From: an uncultured Alphaproteobacteria bacterium
GTDB lineage: Bacteria; Pseudomonadota; Alphaproteobacteria; RF32; CAG-239
NCBI GenBank assembly: GCA_944391415.1
Contig: CALXTM010000010.1
Location: 1-60,683, forward strand
DNA: 60,683 bases
Direction of reading: 5' to 3'
The translations under genes were made by a program, and so were the position numbers. The notes below the pieces were generated by a model, which saw nothing but the letters and a program-made list of their open reading frames with translations, searched no databases and was not told the DNA's origin. Numbering within the stretch: the first letter of the stretch is position 1; every line of letters begins with the position of its first letter. Positions 53,954-60,683 of this stretch are shown piece by piece.

Positions 53954-54640
53954 ATGATAAAAGAAGAAATTGCTCATATAAACGGAATACCAAAAAAACT
54001 TACCGTCTTTTTACACGGATATCAAGATGATGCCGAACATGTCGAACGCCGAACAGAGGAGTTGCAGGGGTTGGAAAATGTGGCTTTGCATATTCCGCAG
54101 GCGCCATGGGCCAACGAAATTGATAAAACCCGAAGACAATGGTATTCAATGCACCGATTTGACCCCGATGACAGACGAAGAATCACAACATCGTGGGAGG
54201 AGTTTGTCGAGCTTTATAATAAAATGACTGTCGGGTTGGAAGAGGCCAAACACTATATTTTGGAATATGTAGACAATTTGTTGCTGGAATATCGGCTGGG
54301 GTATGATGATTTGTTTTTGTGCGGATTTTCACAAGGAGCAATGTGTGCTATATATTCGGGGTTGATGTGTCCGCACAAAATGGCCGGAGTGATAAGTTTT
54401 AGTGGAATTTTGGCGGCCAAAGGATATGTCGAAAAACACTATTGTTCGACACCTGATTTTTTGTTGATACACGGCAAAGAAGATCATACGGTCAGGTTTG
54501 ATTCTTTGGATTTTACCGAAAAAAGTTTGAATCATTTGGGGTGTCGGGTCGAAAAATATATTGCCAAGGATTTGGGCCATAGAATCGCCCCAGAGGCCGT
54601 GGCAAAAGCAGTCGAGTTTATCAAAGCAAGAATTAAATAA
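53954..54640 (+). CDS. Carboxylesterase/phospholipase (alpha/beta-hydrolase)
   Basis: 228 residues, cytoplasmic serine esterase like YpfH or carboxylesterase 2. Visible motifs: oxyanion LTVFLHGYQDDAEH, nucleophile elbow LCGFSQGAMCAIYSG, Asp in IHGKEDHTVRFDSL and His in LGHRIAPEAV. Its 3' end overlaps the convergent binding-protein gene by 8 bp. Confidence 0.9.
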   Translation: MIKEEIAHINGIPKKLTVFLHGYQDDAEHVERRTEELQGLENVALHIPQAPWANEIDKTRRQWYSMHRFDPDDRRRITTSWEEFVELYNKMTVGLEEAKHYILEYVDNLLLEYRLGYDDLFLCGFSQGAMCAIYSGLMCPHKMAGVISFSGILAAKGYVEKHYCSTPDFLLIHGKEDHTVRFDSLDFTEKSLNHLGCRVEKYIAKDLGHRIAPEAVAKAVEFIKARIK

Positions 54641-55655
54641 ACGGCTGATAATCTAAAAATTCGCCATTGCCGGTCGGATTATCGTGATTTAGCTCAAGGT
54701 CAAACGGCGATGATGAACCAAAATTGCGCTCCAAAATCTGATGATAGTTGCCATAATTTTTGATGTAGTCTTTGGCCCATTGCGGGTTTAGACCAAGAGC
54801 GGACCAAGCATGTTGGTCAAGCCCAAGCAAGTTTTGCAAAGACGGAGATTTGGTCGCGGCAAAAGTGTCAACGTTTTGCGATGTGATATCGGCCGAAGCG
54901 GCAAGCTTAAGAGCATTGATAACCGCTCGAAAAGCAATGTTGAGCGATGGAGTGTTGGCGGCAGAATAGGCCTTGATCGGAAGAGAGGTAACTTGCTCGG
55001 GTAATAAAGCGGCCGGCGATTTACTGTTAAGATTGGCAACAATACTTTTGATAAAAAGCTCACTGCCACCGATAAGTTCACAACGTTTGAGGTAGAAAGC
55101 TTCTTTGGTCGAGGCTAAATCAGGCATTTCCAAAAAACGTAAACCAAGGGCGTGTTTTTGATTGTATTCTTTGATTGATGCCGAAGATGATGAAGAACGA
55201 AGAATGCAGACTTTGGCGGAAGAAAAATCACGCATGGATGAGGCATCTTGTTTGGTGCGAGAGGCAAAAATTTGGCGGTCGAAATATAAAGTGTCCACCG
55301 GTAAAACGTTGAAAGTTGCTTCTTGAGTGGGTGAAAGCAGAGTGTTGCCAAGCATAACATCTATTTTGCCGGAGTTTAAGTAAGAGCCTATGGCAGAAGG
55401 TTTGACCGAGATCATCTTGAATCTGGAGGCATCGCCAAATACCGCAGCAGCAAAAGCACGGCAAATATCGGCATCAAAACCTTCTATCTGACCATCTTTT
55501 TTCTGGGCAAACTCAGGATATTCGGAATTGGTACCGCAGGCGACATATTGGCGGTGCAAAATGTTGGAAAAACTGAGGTCGGCAAAAGCCGGAGAGCTGA
55601 TACCCAGCAGAAAAATAGTGGAAAATATAAGTTTAAGGTTCATTTTATTAACCAT
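54633..55655 (-). CDS. Amino-acid ABC transporter periplasmic binding protein (AapJ-like)
   Basis: 340 residues. Signal peptide (LKLIFSTIFLLGISSPAFA), then a family-3 solute-binding domain: AAFAAAVFGDA, GSYLNSGKIDVMLGNTLLSPTQE, and the final WSALGLNPQWAKDYIKNYGNYHQILERNFG, a hallmark of AapJ/BztA general amino-acid receptors. No permease or ATPase gene is adjacent. Start could be ATG 55643. Confidence 0.88.
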   Translation of the reverse strand: MVNKMNLKLIFSTIFLLGISSPAFADLSFSNILHRQYVACGTNSEYPEFAQKKDGQIEGFDADICRAFAAAVFGDASRFKMISVKPSAIGSYLNSGKIDVMLGNTLLSPTQEATFNVLPVDTLYFDRQIFASRTKQDASSMRDFSSAKVCILRSSSSSASIKEYNQKHALGLRFLEMPDLASTKEAFYLKRCELIGGSELFIKSIVANLNSKSPAALLPEQVTSLPIKAYSAANTPSLNIAFRAVINALKLAASADITSQNVDTFAATKSPSLQNLLGLDQHAWSALGLNPQWAKDYIKNYGNYHQILERNFGSSSPFDLELNHDNPTGNGEFLDYQPFI

Positions 55656-55707
55656 TTGCTGTTAAGATAAAATAAGGTTGTTTAGACAAACTATAAGGTA
55701 TTTTTTT

Positions 55708-56391
55708 ATGAAAAGTAACAAAATTTTGCAAGTTATCATAGGGTTGATGCTGATATTTGGGACAGGCAGCGTGAGGGCTCAGGAGCTTTCAGAGGCTGAG
55801 GCTTTGCAATTTGCCTCTACAAAAGGTGAAGAACTGCTGATGAGTTTTCAAGAACCTGATTTGGCCAAAAGGTATCAAAAATTGGATGAGCTGTTTTTAA
55901 ATTATATTGACATTGATTATGTCAGCAGGTTTGTAGTGGGAAAATATTGGCGGCAAATGACCGACGAGCAAAGAGTAAGATATCGCAAAATATTTGTAAA
56001 ATACGGACTTAGCTATTATAAAACCCTGCCGCTTGATTATGCAAAAAAACTGACATATCAAATTAAAGGCGCGGAAAAAGACGGGCAATTCGTTAATGTG
56101 TCAACAATCGTGCAGGTTGATTTGGGTGAGCAGGAAAAGCAAAATGTGGTGTTAATATTTAGGTTGCACAAAACCGGCAATATCATAAAAGCTGTTGACG
56201 TCAAAGTGGCAGAAAGCAGCCTGTTGCTGGCATACCGCAGCAAGTTTTATGAAATGATTGCCCAAAGTGATAATGAAATAGAGTGGTTTTTGGAAGATTT
56301 GGGAGATTTGGCAGAATCGATGGCAAGGAGCCTTGATGAACAGGCGGCAAATCAGCAAAAATCTCTTGAATTTGAAATAAAAAGTATGTAA
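55708..56391 (+). CDS. mlaC: MlaC/Ttg2D-family phospholipid-binding protein
   Basis: 227 residues, signal peptide (KSNKILQVIIGLMLIFGTGSVRAQ), then an MlaC domain: RYQKLDELFLNYIDIDYVSRFVVGKYWRQMTDEQRVRYRKIFVKYGLSYYKTLP. Carries phospholipids between membranes with MlaA and MlaFEDB; none of those is in this window. ATG 55708 preferred over the upstream TTG frame. Confidence 0.9.
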   Translation: MKSNKILQVIIGLMLIFGTGSVRAQELSEAEALQFASTKGEELLMSFQEPDLAKRYQKLDELFLNYIDIDYVSRFVVGKYWRQMTDEQRVRYRKIFVKYGLSYYKTLPLDYAKKLTYQIKGAEKDGQFVNVSTIVQVDLGEQEKQNVVLIFRLHKTGNIIKAVDVKVAESSLLLAYRSKFYEMIAQSDNEIEWFLEDLGDLAESMARSLDEQAANQQKSLEFEIKSM

Positions 56392-56436
56392 TCTGACAAA
56401 AATTTTGATTAGACAAATAAATAGTTGGTGGTTTTG

Positions 56437-57759
56437 ATGAGTAATATAAAAGTTAGATTTGCGCCAAGTCCTACGGGATTTATGCATATCGGAAATACGC
56501 GTACGGCAGTGTTTAACTGGTTGCTGGCCAAAAAATTGGGCGGCAAATTTTTGCTTAGAATTGATGATACGGATGTATTGCGCTCCAAAAAAGAGTATGA
56601 AGATGCTATTCGCGATATTTTGGTTTGGTTGGGGCTTAATTGGGATGAAGAGGCCAGACAGTCGGCACGTGTCAAAAGATATGACGAGGTGGTGGCAGAG
56701 CTAAAGAAAAAAGGCCGAATTTATGCCTGCTATGAAACGGCCGAAGAACTGGAAGTTATGCGCAAAAAACTAATGACCCAAGGGCGGCCGCCGATTTATG
56801 ATCGCGGGGCATTGAAACTGAGCAAAGAAGATATTGCCAGGTATGAGGCTGAAGGGCGAAAACCGCATTATCGGTTTAAGCTTGAGGACGGCGTTATTGA
56901 ATGGAACGATATGGTCAGAGGTAAAACTCGCTACAATGCAGCCAATCTTGCAGATCCGGTGATTATAAGAGAAGACGGCAGCTATTTGTATCATCTGCCG
57001 TCGGTAATTGATGATTTTGATTTTGGTATTACCCACATCATCAGAGGCGAAGACCATGTGACCAATACGGCAGCCCAAATCCAAATGTTTGAGGCCTTGG
57101 GCGGGAAAGTACCGGAGTTTGCACATTTGCCGTTGTTGACGGGTAAGGAAGGAAAATTATCCAAACGCTTAGGGTCGCTTGGAGTTAGAGAATTACGCGC
57201 CGAGGGTGTCGAGAGTTTGGCAATATGCTCGTTTTTGGCAAAGCTTGGAACATCGGAGGCTATCGAGCCTTTTTATAGCTTGGATGAGTTGGCAAAATCA
57301 CTTGATTTGTCAAAACTGGGGCGGGCTCAGCCAAAGTTTGATGAAGAAGAACTCAAATTGTTTAATCACAAGTTTGTAAGAGGGATGCCATATGCTTTGG
57401 TCAAAGACAGAGTTGATATCGACGAACGTTTTTGGGAGGCAGTTAAAGGAAACATCAACACGGTTGATGAAGTAAAAGAGTGGGAGAGAATTTGCCGCCA
57501 AGAGATAGAGCCGATTGTCGAAGATGCTTCCCTTGATGCCAAAGCGGCAGAATTGTTGCCTGAGGAGCCATGGGACGAAAATACTTACAATGTTTGGATA
57601 AATGAAATTAAGCAAAACACCGATAAAAAGGGTAAAGAATTGTTCCACCCGCTGCGCAAGGCTTTGACCGCACAAGAAAACGGACCGGAGCTGAAATTGT
57701 TGTTGCCGCTGATTGGCAGAGAAAAGGCCTATAAACGCCTAAAAGGTATTAAAGCCTGA
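56437..57759 (+). CDS. gltX: Glutamyl-tRNA synthetase
   Basis: 440 residues, class I aminoacyl-tRNA synthetase. The HIGH motif reads HIGN (FAPSPTGFMHIGNTRTAVFNWLL), the KMSKS motif reads KLSKR, and IIRGEDHVTNTAAQI and other family motifs are present. An ATG at 56437 is chosen (MSNIKVRFAP); the upstream 12 bases start with TTG. Followed 14 bp later by cysS. Confidence 0.95.
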   Translation: MSNIKVRFAPSPTGFMHIGNTRTAVFNWLLAKKLGGKFLLRIDDTDVLRSKKEYEDAIRDILVWLGLNWDEEARQSARVKRYDEVVAELKKKGRIYACYETAEELEVMRKKLMTQGRPPIYDRGALKLSKEDIARYEAEGRKPHYRFKLEDGVIEWNDMVRGKTRYNAANLADPVIIREDGSYLYHLPSVIDDFDFGITHIIRGEDHVTNTAAQIQMFEALGGKVPEFAHLPLLTGKEGKLSKRLGSLGVRELRAEGVESLAICSFLAKLGTSEAIEPFYSLDELAKSLDLSKLGRAQPKFDEEELKLFNHKFVRGMPYALVKDRVDIDERFWEAVKGNINTVDEVKEWERICRQEIEPIVEDASLDAKAAELLPEEPWDENTYNVWINEIKQNTDKKGKELFHPLRKALTAQENGPELKLLLPLIGREKAYKRLKGIKA

Positions 57760-57773
57760 CGGAGAAAATAAAA

Positions 57774-59144
57774 ATGTATTTGTTTAACACACTGAAACGA
57801 CGCAAAGATAAATTTGTTCCGATAGATGAAAATAATGTCAGAATGTATGTCTGCGGGCCGACCGTTTATGACCGAGCTCACCTGGGAAATGCCAAAACCC
57901 CGGTGGTTTTTGACGTGTTGTACAGAGTGTTGTGTAACAAATATGGCAAAGAGCATGTTACTTATGTGTCAAATATTACCGATGTTGATGACAAAATACT
58001 TAACAAACACAAGGAAACCGGCAAGTCTATTCGCGAAATAACCGAACAGACCTATCAGTGGTATATTGATGATATGGCAAAACTTAATGTCTTGCCGCCA
58101 AATTATCGCCCAAGGGCAACAGAATATATTAAAGAAATGATAGAACTGGTTGAGCTGTTGCTGAAAGAAGGGCACGCATATGAGGCGCAAGGGCATGTGT
58201 TGTTTGATGTGGATTCAATGCCGAATTATGGTTTTTTGTCGGGGCGTAGTATGAAAGAAATGTTGGCCGGGGCGAGAATCGAAGTGGCTGATTATAAAAA
58301 GAATCCGGCCGATTTTGTGTTGTGGAAACCATCAGATAAGGATCAACCGGGGTGGGACAGCCCCTGGGGATATGGCAGGCCGGGGTGGCATTTGGAATGC
58401 TCGGCAATGAGCTCAAAACTGTTGGGCAATACGTTTGATATTCATGGCGGTGGGTCGGATTTGATTTTTCCGCATCATGAAAACGAATGTGCGCAGTCTT
58501 TGTGTGCGCATCCGGGCGAGAAATTTGCCAACTATTGGGTGCATGGCGGAATGCTTATGGTCGATGGTGTTAAAATGTCAAAATCTTTGGGCAATTTTTA
58601 TACCATAGACCAGGTGTTGGAAAAAGCGCCGGCAGAGGCTTTGCGTTTGTTGTTTTTAACCACGCATTATCACCAACCGTTTAATTTTACGTTTGAGGGA
58701 TTGGAGACGGCCAAGCAGACGTTGGACAGGTTTTATAATGCCTTGCTTAGGGTGAAAGATGTTGCTGCCAAAGCCGATGAAACGGCAGATGACAAAGTTG
58801 TGGCAGCATTGGAAGATGATTTGAACACGCCGTTGGCATTAAGCCATATTCATGAGCTGGTCAATCAGTTGAACAAGGCCGAAAGTTTGGATGATATGCA
58901 AAAGTTAAAAGCAAAATTGTTGAAGTCGGCTGAGTTGCTGGGTGTTTTGTGGCAGGATCCCGAAGAATGGTTTAGGGGCGATGCGGCAGACGAAGCGCAA
59001 GAGATTGAGGCATTGATTGCCAACCGGGCCGAGGCCAAGAAAAATAAAAATTATGCACTGGCAGATGAAATCAGAAATAACTTAAAAGCTAAGGGAATTA
59101 TTTTGGAAGATTCTGCACAAGGAACAACCTGGAAAAAGGCTTAA
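57774..59144 (+). CDS. cysS: Cysteinyl-tRNA synthetase
   Basis: 456 residues, class I synthetase. MYVCGPTVYDRAHLGNAKTPVVFDVLYR holds the HxGN motif and first zinc ligand (Cys); GWHLECSAMSSKLLGNTFDIHGGGSDLIFPHHENE carries further zinc ligands, and KMSKSLGNF is intact. GGAGAAAAT precedes the ATG; forms a unit with gltX. Confidence 0.96.
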   Translation: MYLFNTLKRRKDKFVPIDENNVRMYVCGPTVYDRAHLGNAKTPVVFDVLYRVLCNKYGKEHVTYVSNITDVDDKILNKHKETGKSIREITEQTYQWYIDDMAKLNVLPPNYRPRATEYIKEMIELVELLLKEGHAYEAQGHVLFDVDSMPNYGFLSGRSMKEMLAGARIEVADYKKNPADFVLWKPSDKDQPGWDSPWGYGRPGWHLECSAMSSKLLGNTFDIHGGGSDLIFPHHENECAQSLCAHPGEKFANYWVHGGMLMVDGVKMSKSLGNFYTIDQVLEKAPAEALRLLFLTTHYHQPFNFTFEGLETAKQTLDRFYNALLRVKDVAAKADETADDKVVAALEDDLNTPLALSHIHELVNQLNKAESLDDMQKLKAKLLKSAELLGVLWQDPEEWFRGDAADEAQEIEALIANRAEAKKNKNYALADEIRNNLKAKGIILEDSAQGTTWKKA

Positions 59145-59182
59145 AAAAAGATAGTATAAATTAACTAATTGTTTACCAATAA

Positions 59183-59193
59183 TATGGTATTCT
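59183..59193 (+). promoter_or_regulatory. Candidate extended -10 promoter of the second flagellin cassette
   Basis: TATGGTATTCT, identical to the element at copy 1 (TATTCT at 59188-59193). Confidence 0.35.
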
Positions 59194-59194
59194 A

Positions 59195-59233
59195 AACTCG
59201 TGCGGGAGTAATTGACCGCACGAGTTCGTTTTT
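59195..59233 (+). terminator. Terminator-like hairpin before flagellin copy 2
   Basis: AACTCGTGCGG/CCGCACGAGTT stem, then TCGTTTTTG. Same stem as at 19369 and near-identical to the core at 651-676. Confidence 0.8.
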
Positions 59234-59238
59234 GTACA

Positions 59239-59360
59239 AAAGGGATACAACAGGATGTTGTTTCAAGGATTGAGACATAGCCCTCGGCACAAGGGGGATT
59301 TGGGCTTTCTGCCATGGTATGGGCAGAGAGTTTTGTTGTATCTAAAAGCGGGGGTGTCAA
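59239..59360 (+). promoter_or_regulatory. Conserved structured 5' leader of flagellin copy 2
   Basis: Nearly base-for-base the leader at 19413-19532, including GATACAACA (59244-59252) and TGTTGTATC (59334-59342). Differences are few, for example CGGCAC instead of CGGCGC and two extra bases before the GGGGG. Confidence 0.6.
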
Positions 59361-60683
59361 ATGGTAAGTAACATCACTTTGACATCACCAATCAGGAGTA
59401 ATCTCCTAAGTCTTACCAACATAGCCAAACAAATGGACAAGACCCAGCTCATTCTTGCCACCGGCAAGAAGGTAAACACGGCGCTGGACAATGCGAGTGC
59501 CTATTATCAGGCGAGGTCACTGACCAATCGCTCGGCTGATTTGAATGCTTTGTTAGATGCAATGGACCAGGGTATCCAAACGATTGAGGCGGCCAGTCAA
59601 GGGATAGAGACGGCAACATCACTGTTGGAGCAGATGCAATCAATCACCACGCAGGCAGGAGCGGTAGGCCAGGCTTTGAGCAAGGAAGATTTGCAAGCCT
59701 TGGTCGGGGCCAACGGCGCGGTAGTGGAAACCGCAGATGAATTGCGCGCGGCCATCAACTCCGGCAAAGAGACAATTTGTGTCTATGGCAATATCGACTT
59801 GGGTGATATCACCGACACAGGCAGCCTGACACTTAAAACCAACCAAAAGTTGGTCGGTGCCGGCTACTTTGGCGACAATGTCACCGAATGCTCCATTACG
59901 GCGACATCAACGGCTGGGCAAAGTCTGATTACCATTAATCAGTCAGGCTGCCTCGTTTCGGATTTGAGTATTGATTACATCAATACGGTTGATAATGGTA
60001 TGGCAAATGGCATTTATGTGAACGGCACGGGAGCTTCTGCTAAGCTAAGCAATTTGGATCTTAATTTGCAGATTAGTGAGACAAATACCTATGGCAGAGC
60101 TGTATTTTATGATTCGAACGTAACACTACCTGCGTAAGCAGGTAGATGTAGACATACCTGCCCAGCCGTTAGGCTTGCGAAGCCTTTGGGCAGGGCGAAC
60201 GTAGTTCGGAACAGGTAATACCACTTGCGTTAGCTAGTGGAAGTTTATGTATCTAATGGAGCAGCAGTTGATTTATATGGCGACATCGACATAAAAACTT
60301 CCGGAAGTTATGCTTCAGGAATTTATGCTAGTTCATCAGCAACACTAAATATTAATTCTGATGCTAATATCAATATTACAACATCTGGTGAAAGTAGTCA
60401 TGGAATTTATACACGTCTTCAAGCAACAACCAACATTGAATCAGGCGCTGATGTTAATATAAATACATCTGGTTATCAGGCATATGGAATATACACTGCA
60501 ACCAATTCCCAAACCAATATTGCTGGTAATATACAAATTACAGCATATGGCCAATATAATCATGGAATTGTCAACTCTGGCTATGATAGCGGAAATTATA
60601 CTTTTGTTGCCTCCACCGCACAAATTTATTTTAATACTTCAAATGTGGAAATTTATCATGACAAAGATCGTGGCGGAGGTAAT
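59361..60683 (+). pseudogene. Flagellin with beta-helix core, copy 2, interrupted; runs off the window
   Basis: The first ~185 residues are almost identical to copy 1, then the sequence diverges into another beta-helix version. The frame stops at TAA 60135-60137, inside a palindromic insert at about 60129-60242. The same frame resumes after it (from 60243 or 60249) and is open to the window end, with 28-residue repeats such as TSGESSHGIYTRLQATTNIESGADVNIN, also similar to copy 1. As it stands the 258-residue product lacks its core and C-terminus. Confidence 0.75.
60129..60242 (+). mobile_element. Palindromic insertion element of about 114 bp in the flagellin gene
   Basis: A chain of hairpins: CTACCTGC-GTAA-GCAGGTAG, CCTGCCCA...TGGGCAGG enclosing AGGCTT-GCG-AAGCCT, CGAAC-GTA-GTTCG, and CCACTtGC-GTTA-GCtAGTGG. 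Length is a multiple of three, so the frame on both sides matches, but every frame within it meets a stop. It resembles the Rickettsia palindromic elements in style, not in sequence. The exact ends are estimated. Confidence 0.65.

Noticed and set aside
60150..60200. Integron attC site inside the palindromic insert
   Set aside because: One GTTAGGC core-like sequence is present, but its complementary partner and the attC layout are missing.

Overview
The window is a low-GC (roughly 40 percent by eye) bacterial chromosome segment, most likely from an uncultured, anaerobic or fermentative, flagellated alphaproteobacterium, perhaps host-associated. The alphaproteobacterial signs are a CcrM-type GANTC adenine methyltransferase, an atpI-B-E-F'-F block separated from the rest of the ATP synthase genes, a DUF721-DsbA pair, and scattered flagellar clusters. 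HydG ([FeFe]-hydrogenase maturation), pyruvate phosphate dikinase and many ferredoxin-type genes suggest anaerobic life. The species cannot be named from sequence alone.

Layout. 1-11 kb is housekeeping: mscL, a DJ-1 protein, a CPA2 antiporter, an AlkD-like repair protein, hydG, a U32 peptidase, pgpA, ugd and an LD-carboxypeptidase. 11-18 kb holds rnhB, ccrM, two tandem Ppx/GppA genes, rlmE and an rsmB-like gene. 17.7-21.4 kb is flagellar: an FlhB-C-like protein, flgB, flgC, fliE, then a flagellin whose middle is replaced by a predicted beta-helix. 21.4-26.9 kb is a redox operon (DUF362, ferredoxin-type aldo/keto reductase, membrane-anchored flavodoxin, NapH-NapG fusion, tatA, tatC, DUF486) behind a promoter with the 19-bp spacer and dyad typical of MerR regulation. 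26.9-30.8 kb holds a 1086-residue orphan protein and a tRNA-Ser(CGA) whose 3' end is duplicated nearby. 30.9-37 kb holds fliP/fliO, DUF721, a DsbA-like protein, the F0 ATP synthase genes and rpmJ. 37-44.6 kb holds ettA, ppdK, small secreted proteins and a beta-barrel.

About 44.9-49.7 kb looks foreign and Bacteroidetes-like: a 958-residue lipoprotein with a perfect 452-bp tandem repeat, a secreted barrel-like protein, promoter-like TAnnTTTG motifs and a long structured intergenic element. Normal genome content resumes at 49.8 kb: a thioredoxin-like protein, pepP-prmA, an esterase, an orphan ABC binding protein, mlaC, gltX and cysS.

The window closes with a second copy of the flagellin cassette (leader plus gene). 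This copy is interrupted by a palindromic insertion of about 114 bp that keeps the frame length but brings a stop codon. The two flagellin cassettes, their shared structured leader and mosaic beta-helix cores form the most unusual system here. The MerR-type redox operon and the Bacteroidetes-like island come next.
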